From: Ophiosphaerella korrae
Lineage: Eukaryota > Ascomycota > Dothideomycetes > Pleosporales > Phaeosphaeriaceae
Assembly: GCA_028456385.1 (NCBI GenBank)
Contig: JALNQF010000001.1
Coordinates: forward strand, 682,001 to 746,000
DNA length: 64,000 nucleotides
Direction of reading: 5' to 3'
Shown: piece after piece, positions 44,563 through 56,580 of the stretch
Numbering within the stretch: position 1 is the first letter of the stretch
Layout: the number at the start of each line of letters is the position of its first letter
The notes under the pieces: generated by a model
Seen by the model: only the letters and a program-made list of their open reading frames with translations
Database searches by the model: none
Told to the model about the DNA's origin: nothing
Position numbers and translations under genes: made by a program

Positions 44563-47500
44563 ATGCCTCTTGGCCCACCTGCACGCACGCGCACGAATAC
44601 CCCTCCTCGCGCGCTTCGTAACCTAAACACACGACAGCGCAAGGCTACGTGAGGTTGGCAAAAATGTACCACAATAACCCATATCCTTTATACGCCAGAA
44701 GAGGCTTACAGCGAGTTAGGTTCGAAAAGTCGCTCTACGACCTCATTCGAGGCCTACGCAACCATAAGGGCTCTGAGAGAGAATACATCACCGAGAGCAT
44801 AAAAGAATGTCGCAAAGAGATAAGATCAAACGACATGGACCTCAAGGCCACAGCCCTTATGAAGCTCACATATCTTGAGATGTTTGGTCATGATATGTCT
44901 TGGGCGAGCTTTAATGTCCTCGAGGTCATGTCGAGCTCGAAATTCAAGCAGAAGCGTACAGGCTACTTGGCCGCGGTCCAAAGCTTTCGAAGAGATACCG
45001 AAGTGCTGGTACTTGCTGAAAACCAGCTCAAGAAGGATATAATGAGCCCGACCCCGCCGTACATCGCTTTACCGCTTGGGGCGATCCCACATGTTGTCAA
45101 CCCCAGCATGGCCAACTCAGTCCTGTCCGACCTAATACCACGCTTGACACACTCGCACGCCATGATCCGAAAAAAGACTGTTGTTACACTCTACAGACTT
45201 GCACTTGTGTATCCAGAGACACTGCGACCAGCATGGCCCAAGATTAAGGAGCGCTTGCAGGATGATAATGAAGATCCAAGTGTTACTGCAGCAATCGTAA
45301 ATGTTGTCTGCGAACTAGGCTGGAGAAGACCGCAAGACTTTCTACCCCTAGCCCCACGACTGTTTGACCTTTTGGTCGAAGGTGGTAACAACTGGATGGC
45401 CATTAAACTCATCAAGCTCGTATGTCCAGATACTACTAATAGGGCAGAGCACAACTGACTAGTATAGTTCGCAACTTTAACCCCTCTTGAACCCCGTTTG
45501 ATCAAGAAGCTACTTCCACCGCTTACAAAAATTATTCGGGAGACTGCCGCTATGTCCTTGCTGTACGAATGTATCAACGGCATAATATCAGGCGGCATAC
45601 TGGAGGCTGTCGAAGGTACTACAGAAGGTGAAGAAGTCGCAAAACTGTGTGTTGGCAAACTACGAGGCATGATGGTCATAGAAGGTGACTCGAACTGTAA
45701 GCTAATAATGACGGTAATACGAGTTGATCAAATCTCATTATGTTGCAGTAAAATACGTCGCACTACTCGCTTTCGAAAAGATTGTCGGCTCCCATCCAAA
45801 TCTAGTGTCCCAACAGCAAGATGTCATACTAGAGTGTATTGACGATCCTGACATCTCAATACGAATGCGCGCACTTGATCTTGTTGTTGGCATGGTGAAC
45901 TCTGACAACCTCACCGCCATCGTTGGACGTCTTATGCGACAGTTACGAAATGCACCGATAGCCTCGCCGGCAAACGACTCAAGTAACGACCGTTTCAGGT
46001 TGACTGAGATCGTACCTTACGCAGACGATGATTCTGATGCGGAGGATAATCTACGGCAGCATGAGGAGCAATCTGACCAACCACCTCCATTACCTGTAGA
46101 TTACCGTACCAATGTGATTCGAAGGATCTTAGAAATGTGTTCCCGTGACACGTACAGCAATATTTCTGACTTCGAATGGTACGTTGATGTACTTGTTCAG
46201 CTCGTCCGAGTCTCGCCAGCCACCAAGCATGCATCGGCAATAGAAGAAGAGGAGCCAGCAAGTGTAGACGACATAGGTGGTGGAATCGGCCGTGAGCTTC
46301 AGAATGTTGCTATTCGTGTCAGAAGTGTCAGATCGGAGGCTGTAGATGCGGCGCAATCCCTTGTTCTCATGGATCGTAGGGAACAAATGTTTCCAGCATC
46401 TGGCAACGGCGGACAAGGAGTGCTTGAGTATGCTGGCTGGTTGGTCGGAGAGTTCGCAACCTACCTCAGTCGACCGGAACCTGTAATGACCTCGCTCCTT
46501 CACTCAAGTTCCTTACAATTGTCGTCGAAAACTCTGGCTGTATACCTTCAAGCCATACCAAAGGTCTTCTCTAGCATGGCAGGAAGCGATCAAATATCTT
46601 GGACACCAGAACGTAAGACATTGATGTCTCTTCTCATGGCTCGAATTATACACTTCTTGGAGCCTCTATCAACACATCCAAGTTTGGAAGTACAAGAACG
46701 CGCAGTAGAATATCTTGAGCTCATGCGTCTCGCTGCTGAAGCAGCATCTGGTACTGCGACTGGAGCTGATAATGGCGACTTTATTGATCCTCCCTTACTT
46801 CTAACACAGGCCATACCCGCCTTATTTTCTGGTGCTGAGTTGAACCCTGTTGCGCCTGGCGCTCAGCGAAAGGTCCCAGTTCCAGACGACCTCGATCTTG
46901 AAACTGCCATTAATCCAAATTTGCAATACTTGCTCTCACAGGCTGAGATGGAAGGATTTGACGCAGATGAAGACGACATATACGCGGCATACAGCGAACC
47001 AGCAGCCGCATATACAGAAGCACCGACGATCGTCGCGCCGGCAGCAGAACGTCTTGACGCGCCGCACAAGGAACCTACAAGCTATCAAAATGCGATTGAA
47101 GAAGAGTATCTGGATCCAGACATTATCGCTCGAAGGAAGGCAGAAAGAAGAGAGCGATACAAAGACGATCCATTCTACATCGACCCCGATGGCGATAGAG
47201 GTAGCGGAGCAGTCACACCACTTAGCCGTATTGTGCGTGATGGTAACCAGGAAAATAATGATCTGGACATCGATTCAATACCTATTATGGATCTCAATCT
47301 CGAAAGAGCACCATCATCGGATACTTTCCCACGTACACGAAGTCCTCGTAAGCCTATACGCAGGGTAGAGATTATGGGTGACGAAACACTTGGCGCCGCA
47401 GAGAATAACTCCTCAAGAGAAGATATTGTACAACCGCGTCCATCACGTGCGAAGAAGTCGCTGCTTGAAGTTGATAGTTCCGGTCTGGGATCGCTCAGTT

Positions 47501-47922
47501 TGGTTGATGATGATGGTTCATCAGGTCGCAAGCTCAGCCAATTTGAAATTGAGCGAAGAGAACAAGAAGAGGCAGAGATGAAGAAGGCGTTGCAAGAGGT
47601 GGAGAGACTAAGACTAGAGATGCAAAGAGCAAGTGAGAGGCTGCATGTGAAGGAGGAAGTAGCCGTCAAGAAGAAGAAAAAAAAGGTCCGAAGGGTGGAT
47701 GTCGAAGGCGATGAGCCTGTGTCACTCCCGCCTGTAGATCAAGGCTTGGGTGTTGATGAAGAAGAAAGCAACACAGCGCCAGTGAAGAAAAAGAAGAAAA
47801 AGAAGGTCAAACCAGAGGGTGGTGCGGAGAACGGCGAGGGAGGTGAGGAGACGGCAGTCAAGAAGAAGAAAAAGAAGAGGAGAACTGTGGTACTTGACGA
47901 GGGAGAGGGCATTGCAGAGTAA
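44563..47922 (+). CDS. APL5: AP-3 adaptor complex subunit delta
   Basis: Large subunit of the AP-3 coat that sorts cargo to vacuole or lysosome-like organelles. Proposed exons: 44563-44648, 44720-45419, 45468-45696 and 45749-47922, giving 1062 residues. The trunk begins FEKSLYDLIRGLRNHKG and follows the family closely (DLKATALMKLTYLEMFGHDMSWASF, FNVLEVMSS, KKTVVTLYRLAL), an Armadillo/HEAT-like solenoid. A hinge with DDPFYIDPDGD and an acidic/basic C-terminal ear region carrying three poly-Lys blocks follow. The start is uncertain. Exon 1 as given uses a good donor GTGAGG and adds 28 residues before FEKS. Otherwise an AT at 44664 could be spliced to the G at 44720 to make ATG TTC GAA, the usual family start. 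Confidence 0.9.
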
Positions 47923-48222
47923 TCGGACACAAGCAATCAAACTTCTTGACAAACGAGAATCGAATTGTATTGAGGTATGTGACCCAGTGTCACTGCTCAA
48001 ACTGCTTTGCCCATATCTTAACGCCGTGTCCCTAGAAGTGGATGGAAAGAAAATTGCCAATCGGCCTCCAGCCCTGCGCTACCCCTTTGTAAACCGATAA
48101 ATCTGTACTCTGCCCAAGTAGTGGCGCATGTTCTCGCTCCTGCCGTATTTTATGCCCGTAAGGTATCCGACAGTGAATTGGTCGACGAAGGGATCGAGTG
48201 TGTTTGTGTTTCAACGAGAGGT

Positions 48223-48629
48223 TTAGAAGAAGAGCTTGAGCAGCTCAAAGACTAGACCGCCACATAGTACAAATCCAAGCAGGACTATTGCACGAATTAG
48301 CCTCCCTACTTAATTACTCTTAGGGGTAATTCCATGTGAGCTTCCCCTTCCGCTACATCGGGTGGACTCAAAGCGCAACGTACTGATCCATATCTTGGAA
48401 ATGGGCGACTTCTGGGGCCCGCGCTTCTCGACGACCGCGGTCTCGGGCTTGCCCATCTTCTTCTCCTGCGCCTTTGCGAAGCGCATGTTCGCCTGTCGTT
48501 GCTGAGGCGTTTGCGCCTGTTGAACAAGTCAGTATACAGTATACATGCGCGCTTCCATGCTCAAAGTCCTTGGAGCCGAGGGTAGGCCCCGGGAATATCG
48601 CGAGAGGGTTCAGGGGTGGATCGTACCAT
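48223..48629 (-). CDS. YSY6: RAMP4/SERP1-family stress-associated ER protein
   Basis: Small tail-anchored protein bound to the Sec61 translocon, linked to ER stress. Three exons: 48629-48627 (the ATG alone), 48516-48384 and 48284-48223, encoding 65 residues, exactly the family size. It begins MAQTPQQRQANMRFAKAQEKK, then GKPETAVVEKRGPQKSPISK, a match to the RAMP4 pattern of basic start plus SPIS before the anchor. It ends with a single hydrophobic helix WIILLGFVLCGGLVFELLKL and FF at the C-terminus. Introns are 110 and 99 nt with GTACGA/ACAG and GTACGT/ATAG ends. Because each exon is so short no single open frame reveals it. It is divergent from the 178-aa gene. Confidence 0.9.
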
Positions 48630-49030
48630 TGTGTTGAGGGTTGGGGAGAACTGTGGTGGATTGATTAAAAGGGGAAGAAAATTCAACTGTGGGTTATAAT
48701 TTGGAGTTTGTGAGACAGGAGGGAAGGTGAATAGTGGTCAAGTGATGCAAGGTGTTCGCTTTGGAAATGTCCTAATATAGGCTAGTGGAGATGCGGAGGT
48801 GGACCGCGGAGGTTTGCTGCTTCGGTTGGTGGGTTGTGTTTGTCCCCTCCTTTGACTTTCTTCGCTTTATATACCTCCACTCCACCCGTTCTCAACACCA
48901 ATTGACACGTCACACAATAAGCCTGGTCACAGCCATTCCCTATAGTCATCCTAAGATTGTCAAGCATATCTGGCCATATATTTGGAGGAGGGCCGACACA
49001 AGCAAAAGTTGAGCTGGTGCCTGAGATACG
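48630..49030. other. Divergent promoter of YSY6 and the 178-aa gene
   Basis: About 400 bp. Pyrimidine-rich near 48845-48880, with TATATA at 48869. No gene. Confidence 0.45.
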
Positions 49031-49636
49031 ATGAACCACGTCAGAGCTACTAAAGCAGTATGGAGAATAAGTTCTGCATCACATAGAATAAGACAAGTGT
49101 CAAGAAGAACGTATGCGACCAAATCTGAATCAACGCCGCCTCAACCTACATCACCGCACGTGCCTAGCTCGCCACCAAATCCAAACTCGACATCCAAGGA
49201 TCCTTCGCGAGTTGTATGTCAATACTCCCAAGACGTTTCAATCGTACTTCAACCAAACCTATGGGCTAATTCGGTAATTTAGGGCGCATATTATAAATCC
49301 TTCTCCTACCCCGTTCTCAAAACCTTTCTCGTCGCCCTCCTCACATACCAAATAGCCTACTACGTCTGGCTAAAACTTGAAACTATTGAAGAAAAACACG
49401 AAAAGTCAACTGAAATTTCTGTTCTGCAAGAACAGCTGAGGGATGCGGTAGCAAAGCAGAAACATAGGGCAGGCGATGTGGTAGATCAAGTGGTGGAGAA
49501 GGTAGGGGAGGTTGTAGAGGATACCAATGAGGCAGGGCGAGCAGTGGTAGAGAGCGTGAGGGAAGGGAAGGATGAGGTGGTGAAGGCTACGGGCGCGGTG
49601 GGCAAAGTCGCGAAAGGCGGTTGGTGGCCTTGGTGA
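49031..49636 (+). CDS. Small mitochondrial-type membrane protein, unknown
   Basis: Two exons, 49031-49213 and 49283-49636, giving 178 residues. The N-terminus MNHVRATKAVWRISSASHRIRQVSRRTYATKS is rich in Arg/Ser without acids, a typical mitochondrial presequence with an RRTYA-like cleavage site. A Pro/Ser-rich linker follows, then one hydrophobic helix near residue 70 (TFLVALLTYQIAYYVW). The rest is a charged coiled-coil region (ETIEEKHEKSTEISVLQEQLRDAVAKQ, VVDQVVEKVGEVVEDTNEAG) ending GGWWPW. I do not recognise a family. An inner-membrane protein with a matrix or intermembrane coiled coil is the simplest reading. Confidence 0.72.
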
Positions 49637-49877
49637 GGGTGTGAGGATATGAAGGAAGAAGACATAAATGATATCAAACAAGTTCATACTATGTACAAAA
49701 TATGCTGTACAATCTAATACAATACAACTGCTGCCCATGGGACACTTTCAGTTTCAAAAAAAAACCCCCCCTTGTCAACCGCCATGAATCAACCGCTTGA
49801 ACGCTGTCAAATCGAACCCCCTCAACTAAATGCTCATTTCCTTGGATATAACATCACAATCGTGGCAGTCGTCAAAC

Positions 49878-52355
49878 TCATCCGAAGAATTCGCCACTGG
49901 CAAGTGACTTCCATGGCTTTCCCGTGTCCCAAACCCTCTGTAGCAACGTGGCTATCTGGGGTGTATGAGTCATGCCAAAGCCCTCCACACCCCTCAGCCT
50001 CTCCATAATCTTTTCTCTTTGCCTTCGATCCTCGGTATCGCAACCTGCAGTAAACATGGGGAAAATCAGACACGCTTCTGCGGTACTACCTCTCCGAATT
50101 TTGTACAGCAGTCCAATGATTTCACGAATAGCATTTTGGACATCGATGTCTGATGCAGGTTTACCGAGGACCTGGCGGTGCAGGTGGATGAGGCCAGCCC
50201 AGTGGAACATTTCGTTCGTGGCATGGATCTCTGTCGCATCCCATGCACTTTTCGACTCTGTGGTGACACTAGCACGGTGGTTACACCCCTTGCGGATATT
50301 GCGCTCGAGAAGACCTTCTTCAAGCTGGCGGCGAATTTGTATGGCTTGCCGGACGATTTCCGGGCCTGGAACCCAATCGTCGCAGACGTTGCCATTGTCA
50401 TCAATGCGTTCGGATTCGCACGTCTTCGCAAGCTCGGAAATCTTTGCGAGGCTACTTAGACAGCGTGGTGTAAAGCCCATGAGGCAATCAATCTCAAAGT
50501 CTTCGTCTTCGTCCTTGTTTTGAAAGGACCAGTAGGCCGAGCCGAGTGACATGTCCTTTTTGTTACCGCTGAGGGAGCCCAGGACATCGAGGTATGCAAA
50601 CCACGTGGAAAGGAAGGACGCAACGCGGTGATGACGGCCCATACTGTATGGCCCACCTCGTGCCTTGATCATCTGGCGTGCCATGGTGAGATGATTCTGC
50701 CACGAGATAGGTACCTCGAAAGTCCCACTGGAGATGATTTCAAGGCTCGCCAGCATGATAACAGCAGCCAGTGTATTATCAGAGATGTCATTTTGATTCT
50801 CGGTGAGTGTTTGGCGTAGCTTGGGGAATACATCTTGCACCCAAACGGCAATGCGGTTAGATGGCTCAGTGTGGTTCAGCATCCTCGCTCGATGAGCAGC
50901 AGAGTAGGCGAGCAGAAGATTCATGATATTTTCGTCAGCAACAGCCACTGATAATGTTAGCTTTACATTTCTAATAATTTGGTAGAGTACTTACTTTCTG
51001 GTAGAATTTGGCGGAAAGGATTTCGCTCACAGTCATGTGGAACTAGGATACGTGCGGTATGATTGATAAAATGATGGAAATACAAAAGGTTCATACGATT
51101 CTCCATCAGGATTGGTGGTAAAACACCCAACAGTTTCGGTATCCTAATAGGGACAGGCTTTACGTAGTACCCCTCATTCTCGAAAGCCAAATCAATGTTA
51201 TGAGGGTCTGCACTGCCGTATAGGCTTTTTTCGTCCAGTTCCATGGTGTCATTTTGCGGGCTGTACAGAGCAATGGCGGCGAAGTCATCGTTATTTGGGG
51301 TGTCCAAATCAGGGAGACCAAGGTCGTAGCCATGAGTAATAGTGGTAATTGGATACTGCCTATCACGTTCAGACCCATGATTATGCTCGGAGCGCTCGTT
51401 GTTGATAATAGATTGTACCGACATCCTCCGTAAGTCAGGAGTGGTGTGATTTGGACTTGACTGCTTTGGGGTCGCCCCCCAGGTGTGCTCGTCAGAGCCA
51501 ACTGAAGAGTTTGGTGTCAACGGCATCGCCATGTAGGGACTGTAGGGGTCAAGCGGACCTGCAAATGGTGACTGCGCATCCGACCAAGTTGTTGCAGGCG
51601 ATTCTATCGAATAGATTTGCTTGTGTTTGTGTGTTGAATCTAATGATCCTCGAGGTGGAGGCAGAGAGGGCGGGAAGAGAGGTACATCAACGTCCATGGA
51701 TGTAGTTCCATTACAGTCGTAGTTGAATAGTTCAAAGGAAGACGTGGGCAGAGAAGACAATTCCACAGTACTCTGTAGCTGAGTCTGGGTATATGGCAGT
51801 GAGGTAGATAATTCTCTGGTGTCTTGAAAATAGCCGTAGGATAGAGCAGTGATGGTTACGGGGGGTGTCCTTGACTGGCTCATTCGAATTAGCTCTGGGT
51901 CGACGATGAAGTTACTCGGTCTTGGAGATATGCTTGAGCGTGAACGGACATGCGATGGACGAGCTGATGGCTCTAGCGCTGATAGAAATAGTGGTGAAAC
52001 ATCTTCTTCAAATGAGAAGGTTTTTTGATAAGGGCTTCCAGATGCACTTGACTGATCGGAAGCTTTGTCTCTCTTAGTCCGACCACTCCAGTTGAGTCTG
52101 ATGCTGTAATCGCAAGCTTCGCCTTGACGTTCGCAATTACCACATCCTGGTTTCTCTTCTCCACTATCTAAAAGTCAATAATCATCACAACATATTACGG
52201 CGGAGTGCATGTTACCATTTAACTTTGCGTGCTTTGCAAGGCCTACGCCAATGTCAGTGCTTTATTCCACAAGAGTACATAACCAGGGTTTATTACCAAC
52301 AGCCGTTGCGTGATCTCCGCTTAGGCTCAACACCAGGTTTTTTTGGTCTGGGCAT
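49878..52355 (-). CDS. Zn2Cys6 transcription factor with fungal-specific domain
   Basis: Nuclear DNA-binding regulator. Four exons: 52355-52297, 52242-52216 (27 nt), 52163-50995 and 50947-49878, giving 774 residues. The binuclear cluster is complete once spliced: Cys at 19, 22, 29, 36, 39 and 46 (CX2CX6CX6CX2CX6C), preceded by a basic stretch (KRRSRNG) and split over three exons. The middle is Ser/Pro-rich and probably disordered. The C-terminal half has LLAYSAAHRARMLN, LAAVIMLASLEIISSG, MIKARGG and FAYLDVLGSLSG, features of the Fungal_trans_2 (PF11951) domain. The third exon must start at 52163, because an AG four bases upstream would place a stop in frame. No biosynthetic genes sit beside it, so targets cannot be guessed. 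Confidence 0.92.
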
Positions 52356-55300
52356 GATTGATTCCGAAGTAGGTATGGCGAATTTGCTTGTATGTGTAAC
52401 CGTTAATTATCTTGGTGAAAGATTGGAGAGTGGTCTTTATATAGCGTGTCTAGAATGATTAAGGTGGATGGCTGAGCACCCTAGCTGAGGTGGTAGACAA
52501 ATTGTAGAGGAGGAGTGCAAGAGGCTTGTGAACGCTAGCTGGACCAAACGTGTTGCAGGGGTAGTGGGTGACGACTTGGTGCAGAGGTGATTAGACCGAG
52601 GTGTATTGGGGGTTATGCGTATTGAAAGTTATTGCATACGCCTGATGTAAAACGACGCCATGGTTTTTGTTACATGCAAGCCATGATGAACGGATGGATG
52701 GTGCAGGTGGGAGATTTGAGGGCATGGAGGGATGCAAGATAAGGTCTCTCCGCTTTTCGCTACCGGTCGACTATCTATACGCTAATCGTGATCTTCCTTT
52801 TAGCGGGGCAAGCGCTAGATCCTCGACTCAACCTTGACCTTGTCTCATGTCTCAATTTTGGCGACTTTTTATCTTCATGCCCTTCACATCAATTCCGTCA
52901 TCTCTCTACAGACATGCGCTGACATCTCTCGCCCGTGCGTGCTATGTCAAACCAGCGCCAGCCTTGCATCATCCCCGTTTCTGCTAAAGGGCCGACTTCG
53001 GCGTCTCGTCAACTCGTTATATCCGCATCATTAGACGCCTTCAGTATTCAAATTGTTAGCTTCACGCTTTGCCAAGTGCTTTTGCACCAATTCCACGCTT
53101 TCATTGTTCTACAGTATTCCGTGGCTTACCTGTGTCTGCATGTGCACTACGATGTGTTGCACCCACTTCAGCCCTACGTTCGCATTACAAAGCCTCCCGC
53201 GAGGTTTGACTGGTTCCACAGCAGCTGAGAAATAAAAATATCTATCAGCACTACAAAAGGGTGAGTCCTCGCTATGACTCTCACCGCGTACCTGATCGAC
53301 TTCATCAATTTCCCTTTTCCAGTAGTGTCCATGCGAAACTATTGTGGCTGAGCCATAGATTTTCTAATAATTTCTGTCATCCTCTGGACATATTCAGTGT
53401 TCCTGTTTCCTTATCCCAAGCACCGTGTTCTCACGGGCTATGCAATAGCTGGATACAAAGCAGGTCAGATATTCTACACTATTGCTCGCGAGCCCACATA
53501 GGATGAGTAATAAATGTGAATTTCAAGAGGTTTGATTCATAGTGCGCTCTTTCCACACCCAACGGCTAGTCCTACAATCCTCATATTCGTCCCAGTCAAT
53601 CAAAATATCTTATGCCCAGGTTTCCCTTGACTTATTCCAAGCCACATAACCGTCGTTCGACACTGGTGCCACCATTCCCCCAGCCCAAGTCAACGGATGG
53701 GTGCTGCATGCACAGAAAGATAGCCTATTGTTGAACGGTGAGCAACAACGGCCAATAACTTCACACTCGCTACACTGCTTGGCGTAATCGTCACATAGGC
53801 GACCGAAGTAATTGCCACTAACACAATGCGAAGCTAGCCAAAAATATCCCTCGTGGGAAAACATAACCCAGTCCGTCGGGAACTCGGAATGAACCTATAG
53901 GAGTGAGCGACACGAAGCGGTGAATTTTCGAGATGTTGCTTCAAGCCGTTGCAGTGGCGTGTGATGCAGGACTAATTTAACTTTCAAATGATGTTTTACT
54001 GGCTTGGCTACATTCCTCGACACGATAATGTTTGCTCTTTCTGCAACATTGTTGTTGTTTTGCGGAGCAATTATCTCACTGCCTAGACGATTGAGGAGCT
54101 GAGCTTGTCACGTAATCACTTTTTAATACATAGAGCTGAAGCAATCCTAATGTGGTAATACTAAGACAAACAAATTCCTTTTCTTTTCGAGAACAACCAT
54201 CCGTATCTTGGAATTCAATGTTGACCATCTCGTCGAACAATGAAAACATGCCTGCAGGGAAGGCAGCTACTATATACGGTGCTGTACCTGTGCGTCAGGA
54301 CCATGCATGTACCCGTCTTACTATCCCAGGAAGACGGCAGCGGCTCATGCTACCATGTACTCGGGTTACTACGCTCCCAGCATTAAATTCGTGTATTTTT
54401 AGCTTGGCATCAGCTACCGTAGCTCATTTCCCTTCTTATTCGTCGTATTCGTTGGATTTAACATTGCCAGACCGGGTCACAGTATCCCTTTTCCTGTGTT
54501 TAGCTTTTCCTTCCTCGCAACGGGCACAATCCCGTCTCTAGTCAATCTTTAGGCTGGATCCATCTCTATTTTTCCTGCCTGTACCTTTGATTTATGACCT
54601 CGATTTATAAAGTTTTCATCATCTTAGTTATCCTTCTCTCAAAGAGGCCAGTTACCTGGGTATCTTTCCAGTGAGATAATTAGAGATTCGACACGAATAA
54701 CACCGGAACAGCACAACGCGATTTGCGTACAGTTTTAATAACTACTATATTTTTCATACCTTATAGTTTACGCGCATTTCATGCTGCCAAACTCTAGGGA
54801 CATGTACTTCATCACAACGATTCCATGTTTGTAGCAACTCCATCTAGACTGACTAGGTAGCTCACATGTCACATCCCCGTGGTTAGTCGACTTTCGAAAT
54901 ACCTCATTATCAGGATGTCTAATCTCAAGCTATCGTTGTTTTTGCGGGATTCCATCCATTGAGGTCCGTCAATCACAATCTGGAGTAGCTAATCAACCCT
55001 TTCGTCAAGCAAAGTCACTAGGTTTTTCTGGTAGCAACGTCCACGCGTGTACCAAAGCTCAGAGCAATTAATTTCAAATATTCTGCCTTCACAGCATTAA
55101 TAGGTAAGTACTCAGATGCGGGGCCTGCCAGCCTTTCAATTTCCCCGCAATGCCTGTAAGTGCTACTGCTCGTCGGCCACACTTGGGGGACTAGCCAGTC
55201 GACATTCTGTATACGGTGATTTAGGTAGGATAGTTCCTATTATAAACGATCGTTAATTTTGCTTGTCATGCAACGCTGGGCACCTATTGAGGTAATGCGT

Positions 55301-55690
55301 TTATTGTGTATCTTCATCCTCACTAACAAGCACGTTCCGTCTTTTGACTCGGTGAGGTATTTTGTCTCCGGAACAAACTCCAAGATGCGTGGGAATCTCC
55401 TCTTTACTGTTATTCTACCCACAGCATTCGCGACCTTTGACCCAACGATTTGCAAAGGGCGAAGCGGCAGGACGCTATCAGTGCAGAGGCTGGAAAGTAG
55501 ACGACCCAGAACCAGGTGTCTCAGCCCAGTGATCAGGGGACTTGAGCAGCATAGCCACGAACTGTAACCAATGGTGTTGAATGGAAGTGCAGTGAGGTGT
55601 CCGTGATGTAATAGGGTCGGTTGGGCAGCTACGTGGGTGCTTGATGCCAAGACCACGACCAAGCTCCTCCTGCCCGCAAGTCGATGAGAC
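52356..55690. other. Gene-poor 3.3 kb region
   Basis: AT-rich and broken by stops on both strands, with no complete gene supported. It includes one Cys-rich open stretch (53610-53894, listed separately) and a few ORFs of 60-130 codons with no recognisable content. The section beside the transcription factor probably holds its promoter. Confidence 0.5.
53610..53894 (-). pseudogene. Possible fragment of a Cys-rich protein gene
   Basis: An open stretch of 95 codons preceded exactly by an acceptor-like TATAG. It reads WVMFSHEGYFWLASHC, then eight cysteines within about 45 residues (GRLCDDYAKQCSECEV, GRCC, FCAC), and ends KSRETWA with a stop. Aromatic and Cys content look protein-like rather than random. 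No upstream exon, signal peptide or start could be found, so this may be a relic. It could also be chance. Confidence 0.25.
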
Positions 55691-56580
55691 ATGGCAACAA
55701 ATGTTCCCTTGCGGCCAGACAGACACGCCCTGACACGCCCCTTCATCCCAAACCGACTCACCGCCACAATGCTGCTTGCACAAAGTGCTCTGTGCCCTGC
55801 GAGGGCCTTTGCCACCCGCTATCCGCCTGCCATTCTCGCGCCCCTCTCCTCCACCCTCACCACCACCACCACCACCACCACCACCTCCTCCTCCTCCTCC
55901 TCCTCCTCCTCCTCCTCCTTCTCGACATGCACACGGCCCAGCACCAAGGCCCCGTGGCCAAATTTGCAGTGCGTCCTCCGCAGTGCCGCCACGCTGCGTA
56001 GGGCTTCGTCCCTCTCCTCACAGCCTGCACCCGGTCCTGTGCCAACATCGCCGCCTCAGCTCACATGGAACGACTTCTTCGCCCTCCGCCGGACGCGTAG
56101 GAGGATTGGCCAGGGCTGCTCAGTCGTGGGCGCCGTCGCAGTCACCTACTACGGCCTCACCACCATGATGACCAATGGCTATGACAGCGCGCTGTCCGCC
56201 CAGCTCGGCGGTCTGGACCCCTTCATGCTCATGGGACTGAGTACATTTGGCATGATGGCCGTGGGATGGTTGATAGGCCCCGTTTTTGGCAATGCCATCT
56301 TCAATCTAGCTTATCGAGGCGTGTTGGTTGAGTTTACCGCTGTAAGTCGTGCCGCACATGTATTTGGGAACAATAACTGACCCCTTCATAGAAGAACTCT
56401 GGCTTTTTCAATCGCATCAAACGCCACCGCGTCGATCCTACTGCCTCGTCGCTTGCGAATCCACCTCCAGATTACTACGGCGAGAAGGTGGGCAGCGTCG
56501 CCGGGTACCGGAGGTGGCTAAAGGACCAGCGTGCTTTCAACCTCAAAACAGGACGCTATCGGGGAGGCAAGGCAGCTTAG
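55691..56580 (+). CDS. PAM17: Presequence translocase-associated motor subunit Pam17
   Basis: Inner-membrane protein of the mitochondrial import motor. Two exons, 55691-56341 and 56392-56580, giving 279 residues (253 if the ATG at 55769, MLLAQSALCPARAFA, is the start). The conserved core begins LTWNDFFALRRTRRRIG, with two membrane helices (CSVVGAVAVTYYGLTT and FMLMGLSTFGMMAVGWLIGPVFG), then LAYRGVLVEFTA and, after the intron, KNSGFFNRIKRHRVDPT, PDYYGEKVGSVAGYRRWLKDQRAFNLK. Between presequence and core a run of nine Thr and eleven Ser is encoded by CAC-like and TCC repeats. Such a tract would be in the disordered N-terminus. Confidence 0.93.
55857..55920 (+). repeat. Trinucleotide repeat in PAM17 (Thr-Ser tract)
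   Basis: ACC repeats run directly into TCC repeats, encoding nine Thr then eleven Ser. The reverse strand gives false Arg and Trp runs. Confidence 0.92.
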
